Assembly: GCA_947444195.1 (NCBI GenBank)
Contig: CANEZL010000028.1
Location: 1 to 64,000, forward strand
DNA length: 64,000 bases
Source: Methylobacteriaceae bacterium
Lineage (GTDB): Bacteria > Pseudomonadota > Alphaproteobacteria > Rhizobiales > Beijerinckiaceae
Direction: 5' to 3'
Shown here: positions 56,002 through 64,000 of the stretch, piece by piece
Position numbering within the stretch: the stretch's first letter is position 1
Layout: every line of letters begins with the position of its first letter
The notes under the pieces: generated by a model
What the model saw: the letters and a program-made list of their open reading frames with translations, nothing else
Told to the model about the DNA's origin: nothing
The model's database searches: none
Made by a program: the position numbers and the translations under genes

Positions 56002-57609
56002 ATGCAGAAGGGTTTCCGCCAATCGATGGCATGGCTGCATGCCTGGTCCGGCCTCGTGGTCGGCTGGGTACTGTTCGCCGTCTTCGTCACCGGCACCGCG
56101 AGCTACTACAAGACCGAGATCTCGCGCTGGATGCAGCCCGAGTTGCGGGCGGCGGAGGCCCCGGGGCCCGAGGCCCTGGCGGCGGCCGTCGAGCGCGGCG
56201 TGGCCTACATGCAGGTCCACGCGCAGGGCGCGCGGGCGTGGTTCATCACGCCGCCGCGGCCCGAGAAGCCGGTGGTGGAACTGTTCTGGCGCAACGGCCC
56301 CGGCCGGGAGCCCGGCCACGTCCTCCTCGATCCGGAGACTGGGGCGCCGGCCGCGGTGCGGGACACCAAGGGCGGCGATTTCCTCTACCGCTTCCACTTC
56401 GAGCTCAACATGGCCCCGCTCTGGGGCCGCTGGGTGGTCGGCATCTGCGCCTTCGTGATGCTGGTGGCGCTCGTCTCCGGCATCGTCACGCACCGGCGCA
56501 TCTTCGCCGACTTCTTCACCTTCCGGCGCAACGCCAAGTCGGCCCAGCGCGGCTGGCTCGACGCCCACAACGTCACCGGCGTGCTGGCGCTGCCCTACCA
56601 CCTGATGATCACCTATACGGGCCTCGTCACCCTGGCCCTGATGTACATGCCCTGGGGCATGCAGGCGGCCTACAAGGGCAACGCGCAGGCGCTCTACGCC
56701 GAGAGCGGCCAGATCACCACGCCCCGCCCGCCCGCCGGCCGCCCGGGCCAGCTCGCCCCGGTCGGGCCCATGGTGATGCAGGCCGTCGCCGCGATCCCCG
56801 AGCCCCTGGAGCGCGTCGCGATCCAGAACCCGCGGGACGCGAACGCCACCGTGATCGCGGTGTTCGAGGAGCCGCACGGCCTCTCGCACGAGCACCCGCA
56901 GGCCGCCTTCGACGGGGCCACCGGCGCGCTGGTCGAGCTTCGCCAGGGCGGGTTGAGGCCGGCCGCCAAGACCTTCTCCACGATGGTCGGCCTGCACGAG
57001 GCGCATTTCGCCGGCCCGGCCCTGCGCTTCCTGTTCTTCCTGTGCGGGCTCGCCGGCTGCGCCATGGTCGCGACCGGCCTGCTCCTGTGGAGCGTGGCGC
57101 GCCTTCCGAAGCCCGGGGCGCGGCCCTCCCTCGGCCTGCGCCTCGTGGACGGCCTGAACGTGGCGGCCATCGCCGGCCTGCCGGCGGGGCTGGCGGCCTT
57201 CTTCCTGGCGAACCGTCTCCTACCCCTGGGGCTGGCGGCCCGCGCGGATTGGGAGGTCTGGGCCTTCTTCGGCGCATGGATCGCGCTCGCGCTCATCGCC
57301 CCGTTCCGCCCCCGCGCGCGCGTCTGGCCGGAGATGCTCGCGGGCGTGGCCGCCCTCTACTTCGCCGTCGCCGCCGCGGACGGCCTGCGCATCGTCCGGG
57401 CGGGGCTCGCGGGGACGTGGCGGATCGAGCCGGTCTTCCTCGCCTTCGACGCCACGATGGTGGGGCTGGCGCTCCTTCTGCTCTTCGCCGCCCGCAAGGC
57501 CGGCCACATCGCGGACCGCCCCGCGCGGGCCGAGCGGCAGTTGCCCCGTTCCGGAGCCGGCGATTTTCGCGTCGATGAGAGCCGCGTGGAGGCGCCCGGC
57601 CTGCGATAG
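56002..57609 (+). CDS. PepSY-domain inner-membrane protein, iron uptake associated
   Basis: A 535-residue membrane protein with PepSY-type periplasmic segments. It opens RQSMAWLHAWSGLVVGWVLF, the usual start of PepSY/PiuB-like proteins with a His likely to bind heme. FHFELNMAPLWGRWVVG, WLDAHNVTGVLALPYHLMITYTGL and TMVGLHEAHFAGPALRFLFF carry more histidines. About eight helices are present. Such proteins are often encoded beside siderophore receptors and probably reduce ferric siderophores. It starts 11 bp after the receptor stop. Confidence 0.9.
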   Translation: MQKGFRQSMAWLHAWSGLVVGWVLFAVFVTGTASYYKTEISRWMQPELRAAEAPGPEALAAAVERGVAYMQVHAQGARAWFITPPRPEKPVVELFWRNGPGREPGHVLLDPETGAPAAVRDTKGGDFLYRFHFELNMAPLWGRWVVGICAFVMLVALVSGIVTHRRIFADFFTFRRNAKSAQRGWLDAHNVTGVLALPYHLMITYTGLVTLALMYMPWGMQAAYKGNAQALYAESGQITTPRPPAGRPGQLAPVGPMVMQAVAAIPEPLERVAIQNPRDANATVIAVFEEPHGLSHEHPQAAFDGATGALVELRQGGLRPAAKTFSTMVGLHEAHFAGPALRFLFFLCGLAGCAMVATGLLLWSVARLPKPGARPSLGLRLVDGLNVAAIAGLPAGLAAFFLANRLLPLGLAARADWEVWAFFGAWIALALIAPFRPRARVWPEMLAGVAALYFAVAAADGLRIVRAGLAGTWRIEPVFLAFDATMVGLALLLLFAARKAGHIADRPARAERQLPRSGAGDFRVDESRVEAPGLR

Positions 57610-57722
57610 GACCGGTCCCGTCCTCCCGGCGGGCGATCGTCTCGAACGGGATACCGCTGCCGATCGCTCGCCTCGATCAGAGAGGGCCTCTTCTCCCCGC
57701 AAGGGCAGGGCGATCGCAGACG

Positions 57723-57897
57723 AGGCGCGGGTCCCCTCTCCCGTGCGGGAGAGGGACAGGGTGAGGGACCCGGAGCGTGCCGGAAGAACCGTTCCGTTTC
57801 CGCGGCAGTGTTATGCCTCTTCCGTAGAGTTCTCACCCCTCACCCCAGCCCTCTCCCGCCCGGGAGAGGGGGCGCGGCGCGGCTCTCGTGCGAGCCG
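57723..57897. repeat. MITE-like element, family C, copy 2 (inverse)
   Basis: The reverse complement of the element at 23981-24142, with the same end units and a similar core. Even the chance reading frame through it is largely conserved (both copies encode MRTLRKRHN). It sits between the PepSY gene and a small exported protein. The remaining ~300 bases up to 58196 hold no gene that I can see. Confidence 0.88.
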
Positions 57898-58196
57898 AGG
57901 CCTGAGGCTGGCATTCCGAAGAGCTCGAACAAGCCGAAGGCAGATCGACACGGCCAAATGCGATCCCCCTGCCGCGAGGAGGCGGGGACAGAAGCCCTTC
58001 TCACCGAAGCCATCCCTTGGATCGGATCCAACGCTCCTCCAGCGCCGCATCGCTGCCGATCGCGGCGAAGAACACTTCGCGTGCTCGGCCGCACCGCGGC
58101 GGGATCGCGAAACGAACACAGTCCTTGTCGCCGATCGCGGCGGCAAGCACTGTATTGGCCGCGAATCATGACGATCCGCACCAGGAGTTGGCCAAG

Positions 58197-58529
58197 ATGT
58201 TCCGTTCGCTCACGATCGCTGCCGTGCTCGGTCTCGGCCTCTGCGGCGCCGCGCAGGCCCAGGGCACCCGGCAGGAGGCCGCTCCGGCGGCGGCCCAGGG
58301 CGCGGCCCAAGGCGCCGCGCAGGCCCGTCCGGCCGAGCGCGCCGCGGCGCGCCCGCAGGGCCGTACGGTCCGGACCGCCCGCGCCCAGCGCTCCGCCACC
58401 TATCCGGGCGGGCGCGGCACCACCTGGAAGACCGGCCGCGATTCCCACGGCTTCGCCGGCACGCTCGGCGGCTGCCGCTTCCGCGGCCACGCGAGCCCCG
58501 ACGGCTACCGGCTCGACCGCTCCTGCTGA
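58197..58529 (+). CDS. small exported protein, 110 aa
   Basis: A 110-residue protein with a signal peptide (MFRSLTIAAVLGLGLCGAAQA) and an Ala/Gln/Arg-rich middle (QGAAQGAAQARPAER) that looks disordered. The C-terminal 45 residues (GGTLGGCRFRGHASPDGYRLDRSC in its core) have two cysteines that may pair. AGGAG lies 9 nt before the ATG. No family was recognised. Confidence 0.72.
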   Translation: MFRSLTIAAVLGLGLCGAAQAQGTRQEAAPAAAQGAAQGAAQARPAERAAARPQGRTVRTARAQRSATYPGGRGTTWKTGRDSHGFAGTLGGCRFRGHASPDGYRLDRSC

Positions 58530-58604
58530 GGATCGACGCGCGGGTTGATCCGGCGCCGCCCGGCCCGAGATGATGGGCTGGCGTGAAACCGGAGGGCCGC
58601 CCGC

Positions 58605-59624
58605 GTGCCGCACAGGGTCAGCGAGTCCGATGCCGCGCGGATCGGGGCGTTCCGTCCGGCCTCCGGCATGGAGACGCCGCGCTTCTCCGGCCTGCCGAGC
58701 TTCATGCGGCTCCCCGTGCGCGATCCGGGCGCGGCGGCGGGCGTCGAGATCGGGCTCGTCGGCATCCCCTTCGACGGGGCGACGACGAACCGGCCCGGCG
58801 CCCGGCTCGGCCCCCGCTTCGTGCGCGAGGCTTCCACCGGCACCCGGATGGTCAACCACGCCTCCGGCATCGCGCCCTACGCGCTCGCCGCCTGCGCCGA
58901 TCTCGGCGACGTGCCCGTCAACCCGGTCGAGGCCGCCGAGACCTGTCGGCGGATCGAGGCGTTCTTCGCGGGCCTGCGCGGCGCCGGCATCGTGCCGCTG
59001 GCGGTGGGCGGCGACCACCTCGTCACCTATCCGGTCCTGCGCGCGCTGGGGGCCGGGCGTCCGCTCGGCCTCGTCCACATCGACGCCCACAGCGACACGG
59101 ACGACGCCCAGTACGGCGGCACCCGGCTCACCCACGGCACGCCCTTCCGTCGCGCGGTGGAGGACGGCGTGCTCGACCCGCGCCGCTGCGTGCAGATCGG
59201 CATCCGCGGCAGCATGGACGCCGCGGACGAGCGCGACTGGGCCTGCGCGCAGGGCATCCGGGTGATCACCATGGAGGAGGCGGTGGCCCGCGGCCTGCCC
59301 GAGATCGTGGCCGAGGCCCGCACCGTGGTCGGGGCGGGCCCCACCTATCTCAGCTTCGACATCGACGCCCTCGACCCGGCCTACGCCCCGGGCACCGGCA
59401 CGCCGGAGATCGGCGGCCTCACCTCCCGCGAGGCGCTCTACCTCGTGCGGGCCTTGCGCGGCCTCGACCTCGTGGGCGCCGACCTCGTGGAGGTCGCCCC
59501 GCCCCTGGATCCCTCTGGGCTGACGGCGCTGGCGGGCGGCCAGATCGCCTTCGAGATCCTCTGCCTGCTGGCGGATGCCGTGGCGACGCGCCGGGCCGCG
59601 GCCCAAGCGTCGCCCCAGGCCTGA
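58605..59624 (+). CDS. speB: agmatinase/ureohydrolase family enzyme
   Basis: A 339-residue Mn-dependent ureohydrolase. The metal-binding motifs are all present: VGGDHLVTYP, VHIDAHSDTDD and LSFDIDALDPAYAPGTGTPEIGG (in parts). GIPFDGATTNRPGARLGPRFVR is the family N-terminal signature. It probably hydrolyses agmatine to putrescine and urea, but guanidinobutyrase or guanidinopropionase activity is as likely in this branch. GTG start. The ~245 bases between it and hslU hold nothing seen. Confidence 0.9.
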   Translation: MPHRVSESDAARIGAFRPASGMETPRFSGLPSFMRLPVRDPGAAAGVEIGLVGIPFDGATTNRPGARLGPRFVREASTGTRMVNHASGIAPYALAACADLGDVPVNPVEAAETCRRIEAFFAGLRGAGIVPLAVGGDHLVTYPVLRALGAGRPLGLVHIDAHSDTDDAQYGGTRLTHGTPFRRAVEDGVLDPRRCVQIGIRGSMDAADERDWACAQGIRVITMEEAVARGLPEIVAEARTVVGAGPTYLSFDIDALDPAYAPGTGTPEIGGLTSREALYLVRALRGLDLVGADLVEVAPPLDPSGLTALAGGQIAFEILCLLADAVATRRAAAQASPQA

Positions 59625-59868
59625 GGCCGGGCCCCCCTCGATCTCGCACGGCCGCAATGCGAGCGGCCCCGGAATCCGCGAGCAGCGGAGGGGACGAGCC
59701 GAAGCCGCGCTGTTCCCGGCTTCCGGGCTCGCCCTCGGCGGTCCGCAACGGCGGCGGCGAGGCTCGGTCCCCGAGCCGGTCGGGGAGGCCGTATCGCACG
59801 GTCCCCCGCAGGGCCTTCCCGCCCCGTTTGCCGCACGAGAGGGCCCGTGCGAACCCGAAGCGACACCG

Positions 59869-61182
59869 CTACAGGATGAAGCGGCTCAGGTCGGCGTTGG
59901 CGGCCAGACTCTCGACGCGTTCGCGCACGTAGGCCGCGTCGATCGCGATCGTCTCGCCCGAGCGGTCGGTGGCGGTGAAGGAGATCTCGTCGATCACCCG
60001 TTCCAGCACGGTCTGGAGGCGGCGGGCGCCGATATTCTCCACCGAGCCGTTCACCTCCACGGCGACGCGGGCCAGCGCGTCCACCGCGTCCTCGGAGAAG
60101 GCCAGCGTCACGCCCTCGGTCTCCATCAGCGCGACCGTCTGCTTGATGAGGCTCGCCTCCGTCGCGGTGAGGATCTGCTTGAAGTCCTCCACGGTCAGCG
60201 GCTGCAACTCGACCCGGATCGGCAGGCGCCCCTGCAACTCGGGCAGCAGGTCGGAGGGCTTCGAGACGTGGAAGGCGCCGCTCGCGATGAACAGCACGTG
60301 GTCGGTCTTCACCGGCCCGTGCTTGGTCGTCACCGTGGTGCCCTCGATGAGCGGCAGCAGGTCGCGCTGCACGCCCTCGCGGGAGACGTCCGCCGAGGAG
60401 CGGCCCTCGCGGGCGCAGATCTTGTCGATCTCGTCGAGGAAGACGATGCCGTTGTCCTCCACCTCGCGGATCGCCTCGCGCACCAGGGCGTCGTCGTCCA
60501 CGAGCTTGTCGCTCTCCTCGGTGAGAAGCGGCGCGTGGGCGTCGCGCACGCTGATGCGGCGCGGCTTGCCCCGCTGGCCGCCGAAGGCCTTGCCGAGCAT
60601 GTCGCCGAGATTGACCGCGCCCATGGAGGCGCCGGGCATGCCGGGGATCTCGAACATCGGCAGGCCGGAGGGACCGCCGACGGCGAGTTCCAGCTCGACC
60701 TCCTTGTCGTCGAGTTCGCCGTTGCGCAGCTTCTTCCGGAAGCTGTCGCGGGTGGCGGCGCTCGCGGTGGCGCCGACGAGGGCGTCGAGGATGCGCGCCT
60801 CGGCCGCGGCCTCCGCCTTGGCCTTCACCGCCTTGCGCTTCTCCTCCCGCGTCAGGCCGATGGCCACCTCCACGAGGTCGCGCACGATCTGCTCCACGTC
60901 GCGGCCGACATAGCCGACCTCGGTGAACTTGGTGGCCTCGATCTTCAGGAAGGGCGCGTTGGCGAGCCGGGCGAGGCGGCGGGCGATCTCGGTCTTGCCG
61001 CAGCCCGTCGGCCCGATCATCAGGATGTTCTTGGGCGCCACCTCCTCGCGCAGCGGCCCGGTGAGCTGCTGGCGGCGCCAGCGGTTGCGGAGCGCGATCG
61101 CCACCGCGCGCTTGGCCTCGTGCTGGCCGACGATGAAGCGATCGAGCTCCGATACGATCTCGCGGGGGGAAAAGGTGGTCAT
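59869..61182 (-). CDS. hslU: HslU, ATPase of the HslUV protease
   Basis: A 437-residue AAA+ unfoldase. Walker A is GPTGCGKT at 57-64. [21 protein letters not shown], the long I-domain, Walker [11 protein letters not shown], sensor 1 IASGAF and [10 protein letters not shown] follow, with the HslV-contacting C-terminus [10 protein letters not shown] intact. hslV, normally just upstream, is absent here; a DUF2157-like gene overlaps its start (ATGA). GGAG precedes the ATG. Confidence 0.96.
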   Translation of the reverse strand: MTTFSPREIVSELDRFIVGQHEAKRAVAIALRNRWRRQQLTGPLREEVAPKNILMIGPTGCGKTEIARRLARLANAPFLKIEATKFTEVGYVGRDVEQIVRDLVEVAIGLTREEKRKAVKAKAEAAAEARILDALVGATASAATRDSFRKKLRNGELDDKEVELELAVGGPSGLPMFEIPGMPGASMGAVNLGDMLGKAFGGQRGKPRRISVRDAHAPLLTEESDKLVDDDALVREAIREVEDNGIVFLDEIDKICAREGRSSADVSREGVQRDLLPLIEGTTVTTKHGPVKTDHVLFIASGAFHVSKPSDLLPELQGRLPIRVELQPLTVEDFKQILTATEASLIKQTVALMETEGVTLAFSEDAVDALARVAVEVNGSVENIGARRLQTVLERVIDEISFTATDRSGETIAIDAAYVRERVESLAANADLSRFIL

Positions 61183-62252
61183 CGAACTCCAACCGGGTGC
61201 GGCAGACGGGCCGCCAAGCGAGAGGGAAGCGCGCCGAGCACGGGCCGGCGCAGGGCCTGCCAGCCGGCGCCGAGCATCAGCACGAAGGCGCCGAGCACGA
61301 GGAGGCTGAGGGGCACCACCGAGCCTTCGAGCCCGGCCCGCCGGATCAGCCAGCCCGTGGCGATGCCCGCATAGACGAGCCCCGCCACCAGGATCGCCCG
61401 GCGGTCGGTGGCGAGCGCCACGAGCGAGAGCAGCAGCACGACCGCGAGGATCGCCGCGGCCCCGGCCGCCGAGACCGCACCCCCCCGCACGAAGGGGGCG
61501 AGCACCGGGTGCACGATCATCGGCGCCGCCAGGAGGTGGAGCCAGAAGGCGATGTCGGTGCGGCGGGTCAGGCGCTGCGGGTCCGCGAGGTCGTATCGCA
61601 TGGCGAGGCTGAATATCGTGAGGCCGAGCGCCGATACCAGGGTGTTGAAGCTCAGCGTGCTGAGGCCCGGCAGCGCGGCCTGGGCGAGGCCCAGCACGAT
61701 GCCGGCCGCCGCCGCCGCCCCGGCCGCGACGGTGATCGGCACCCGGAAGCGCCGGTAGTGCAGCAGCGCGGCGCCGAGCATGGCCGTGAACGACAGGGCG
61801 AGCGACAATCCCTGAAGGGCATCGAACCGGGCCGGCGTGCCGAGCCAGGCCGCGATCGACGACGCCACGGCGAGGAAGACGGCGCCGGAGAAGGCGGCGA
61901 GCAGGGCGATGCTCGGCAGGGCCATGCGGCGGCGGCGGGAGAAGAGTTCGGCCAGACCCCAGCTCAGCAGCGCGACGCCGGCCGCCGCCGGGGCGGGCCC
62001 GGCATGGAGGCCGCCGAGGTAGAAGGCCGCCCCCAGGAACAGGGCGATGCCGAGGGTGACGAAGATGTCGGCGAAGCCGGTGACGAAGCGCAGCCGCTCC
62101 GGATCGTCGGCGAGGTCGCGCTCGGGCGCGGGCGTCCCGGGTGCCCCCGCACCGTCCTCGCGGCTCAGGCGGTCGAGGCCCTCGGCCTGGGCGGCGGAGA
62201 TCAGGCCGCGCGCGACGGCGCGGGAGAGAAGCTCGGGATCGATCGTCGGCAT
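61179..62252 (-). CDS. DUF2157-like multi-pass membrane protein
   Basis: A 357-residue membrane protein. The N-terminal ~50 residues are cytosolic ([16 protein letters not shown], the small domain typical of DUF2157), then about ten hydrophobic helices with very little charge. Its stop overlaps the hslU start (ATGA), so hslU translation is tied to it. The function of DUF2157 proteins is unknown; the coupling to hslU might point to membrane stress (inference). Confidence 0.85.
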   Translation of the reverse strand: MPTIDPELLSRAVARGLISAAQAEGLDRLSREDGAGAPGTPAPERDLADDPERLRFVTGFADIFVTLGIALFLGAAFYLGGLHAGPAPAAAGVALLSWGLAELFSRRRRMALPSIALLAAFSGAVFLAVASSIAAWLGTPARFDALQGLSLALSFTAMLGAALLHYRRFRVPITVAAGAAAAAGIVLGLAQAALPGLSTLSFNTLVSALGLTIFSLAMRYDLADPQRLTRRTDIAFWLHLLAAPMIVHPVLAPFVRGGAVSAAGAAAILAVVLLLSLVALATDRRAILVAGLVYAGIATGWLIRRAGLEGSVVPLSLLVLGAFVLMLGAGWQALRRPVLGALPSRLAARLPHPVGVR

Positions 62253-62415
62253 GGAGCGGAAGGGCCTCGGCGTCGCGGGCCCTCATCGCATATCCGCGCG
62301 CCGATGGGAGCGGCACGCGCGATCTTATCGCGGCCGCACGAGGATCCCGGGAAACCGGGCTCCGCCACCTCGCACCGCGCTCCGGGACAGGAACCGACGG
62401 CCCGGCGACCCCGGC

Positions 62416-64000
62416 TCAGGCCGCCCGCACCCCGCCGACGAACCCGTCGACCTCGGCGGTGAGCCTGTCCGTGCGCCGGGTCAGGTCGCCGGCCGCGGCC
62501 AGCATCCGCTCGGCGCCCGATCCCGCCTCGCGCGCCGCATGACGCACCTCGGCCATCACCGCGGTCACGGCCTGGGTCCCCAGGGCGGCGTCGGACACGC
62601 TGCGGGCGATCTCCTGGGTCGCGGCCTGCTGCTCCTCCACCGCGGCGGCGACGCCCAGCGCGATCTCGTGCACGCTGCCGATGGTGCCGTTGACGGCGCT
62701 GATCGCCGCCACGGTCTCGCGGGTGGCCTCCTGGATGGTGGCGATCTGCTGGGTGATCTGGTCGGTGGCCCGCGCCGTCTGGCCGGCGAGTTCCTTGACC
62801 TCGGTGGCCACCACCGCGAAGCCCCGGCCCGCCTCGCCCGCCCGCGCCGCCTCGATGGTGGCGTTCAGCGCCAGCAGATTGGTCTGGCCGGCGATGCTCG
62901 CGATCAGGCTCACTACCTCGCCGATCCCGGTCGCGCTGCGGGCGAGGATCTCCACCTGCTCCTGGCCGCGCCGGGTCCCCGCCACGGCCCCTGCGGCGGC
63001 GTCCGCCGTGCGCGAGACCTGACGGCCGATCTCCTCGGCGCTGGCGGCGAGTTCCTGGGCGGCCGCGGCCGCCGCGTGGACGCTCGCGGCCGTCTCCTGC
63101 GCCCGGCTGGAGCCGGCCTCGGAGCGCCCGCTCGTGGCCTCCGCGTTGCCCGCGAGCGTGCGGGCCGTCGTCTCCATCTCCGCGGCCGAGCGGGCGAGAT
63201 GCTGCACCAGCTCGCCGACGCTGCCCTCGAAATGGTCGGCCAGCGCCGCCATCTCGGCGCGCTTGGCGTCCTGCGCCAGGGCGCCGGCCTGCGCCTGCTG
63301 CGCGCGCAGCCCCTCGGCGGCGCGCATGGCCTCGGCGAAGACCTGCATGCTCGACCAGATCGCGCCGATCTCGTCGCGGGAGGGCTTCACCGGGGGCAGC
63401 GTGTGCCGGCCGGCGGCGAGGTTGCGGATCGCCTCGGAGACCGCCGCGAGGGGGCGGCCGACCTGCCGCTGGGCGATCAGTCCGCCGACCACGAGGCAGC
63501 CGAGGCTGCCGCCGAGGGCGAGCATCAGGAGGAGGATCATGCGGTGCCGGTAGAGCGCGTCGGAGGCCGCGTCGATCGCCGCGACGTCCTCGCGCCCGCG
63601 CTTGACCAAGTCCGCGATGCCGGCCTGGAAGGCGCGGCGGTTGCCCTGGTTGGCCTCGTTGAAGCCGAGCTCGGCCGCCGCCCGCGGCGAGACCTCCGTG
63701 CCCGCCCGGGCGATCTCGTTGCGCATCGCGGCGAAGGCGGCGGCGTCCTTCGCGACGCGCTCGAACAGGTCGCGCTCCTCGGCGCGCACCAGGGGCGCCC
63801 AGCTCTTCAGGAGCTCGTCCATCGCGGCGAGGCCGCGCCGGATGCCCTCCGCGTATTTCTTGGCCTCGGCGCGGTCGGCGGAGGCGTAGACCCCGCGCGA
63901 ATCCATCGTCACCTCGGAGGCGAGGCGGTTGAGGTTGGCCCCGTTGAGGGCCCGGGTGGCGGCGAGCCGCGTGTCGGTGAGCGCCGCATCGAAGCTGCTC
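62416..64000 (-). CDS. methyl-accepting chemotaxis protein, partial at 5' end
   Basis: At least 527 residues, open to the right window edge, so its start lies outside. It has a helical sensor part, a membrane helix [24 protein letters not shown], then the cytoplasmic signalling domain with the hairpin tip [40 protein letters not shown] (in parts), the CheA/CheW-binding region. A 4HB_MCP-like sensor is likely. No C-terminal CheR-binding pentapeptide is seen (ends FVGGVRAA). Confidence 0.93.
   Translation of the reverse strand, partial: SSFDAALTDTRLAATRALNGANLNRLASEVTMDSRGVYASADRAEAKKYAEGIRRGLAAMDELLKSWAPLVRAEERDLFERVAKDAAAFAAMRNEIARAGTEVSPRAAAELGFNEANQGNRRAFQAGIADLVKRGREDVAAIDAASDALYRHRMILLLMLALGGSLGCLVVGGLIAQRQVGRPLAAVSEAIRNLAAGRHTLPPVKPSRDEIGAIWSSMQVFAEAMRAAEGLRAQQAQAGALAQDAKRAEMAALADHFEGSVGELVQHLARSAAEMETTARTLAGNAEATSGRSEAGSSRAQETAASVHAAAAAAQELAASAEEIGRQVSRTADAAAGAVAGTRRGQEQVEILARSATGIGEVVSLIASIAGQTNLLALNATIEAARAGEAGRGFAVVATEVKELAGQTARATDQITQQIATIQEATRETVAAISAVNGTIGSVHEIALGVAAAVEEQQAATQEIARSVSDAALGTQAVTAVMAEVRHAAREAGSGAERMLAAAGDLTRRTDRLTAEVDGFVGGVRAA

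Overview
The window is high-GC DNA from an alphaproteobacterium of the order Rhizobiales (Hyphomicrobiales), most likely Methylobacterium or a close relative. The grounds are the very GC-rich third codon positions, the gene order livHMGF-(small membrane gene)-livK, the ribH-nusB-thiL-hppA block, the 6S RNA-fthC-ymdB block, maf-yacG-tRNA-Phe, meaB, mmcB, and an Irr-type iron control element. It looks like ordinary chromosome: I see no prophage, transposase, CRISPR array or obvious genomic island. The unexplained structure lies mainly between the genes.

Layout. 0-0.2 kb: initiator tRNA-Met with a hairpin terminator, a position typical of the end of an rRNA operon. 0.6-6 kb: small exported proteins, a ChaC-type cyclotransferase, recO and parC, then a 47-residue membrane protein. 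6-12.1 kb: an intergenic region with palindromic repeats and an orphan intrinsic terminator (candidate small RNA or attenuator), then a complete branched-chain amino acid ABC transporter. 12.3-16 kb: a glutamate/aspartate-type ABC transporter (gltIJKL) preceded by a sigma-54-like promoter and a possible NtrC site. 16-18.7 kb: an uncharacterised gene and a Ni/Co exporter-type pair (DUF1007 plus NicO), bracketed by two copies of a 108-bp repeat. 18.7-24.7 kb: a histidine phosphatase, glyoxalase I, an OmpR/EnvZ-type two-component system, a 3-hydroxyisobutyrate dehydrogenase-like enzyme, a MITE-like repeat and mmcB. 24.7-33.4 kb: DedA, pdxY, PhzF, a Nudix protein, 3-hydroxybutyrate dehydrogenase, a CsbD-type stress protein, a meaB-pcp overlap and assorted envelope or small proteins. 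33.6-37.5 kb: small genes, an orphan sensor kinase and a dihydropyrimidinase. 37.7-42.5 kb: ribH-nusB-thiL, a membrane H+-pyrophosphatase and tRNA-Phe. 42.6-47.2 kb: yacG-maf, 6S RNA-fthC-ymdB and an RpfG-like c-di-GMP phosphodiesterase, embedded in a dense cluster of mosaic palindromic repeats. 47.2-52.6 kb: SDR plus hydrolase, a periplasmic binding protein paired with a diguanylate cyclase, and a ketopantoate-reductase-like protein. 53-57.6 kb: an iron uptake locus (TonB-dependent receptor plus PepSY membrane protein) with an Irr box. 58-64 kb: a secreted protein, an agmatinase-family enzyme, hslU with a DUF2157-like membrane protein, and a methyl-accepting chemotaxis protein that runs off the right edge.

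Themes. Two complete amino acid uptake systems lie back to back, with signs of nitrogen control on the second. The iron locus carries a near-consensus ICE box. A c-di-GMP-making enzyme with its own periplasmic binding protein lies less than 4 kb from a c-di-GMP-degrading response regulator. Three families of dispersed palindromic repeats occupy intergenic space. No single previously undescribed multi-gene system is evident. The best leads are the orphan terminator/sRNA upstream of livH, the binding protein-cyclase pair, the possible ADP-ribosyltransferase-like gene at 16.1 kb, and the stop-codon-abutting 108-bp repeats.
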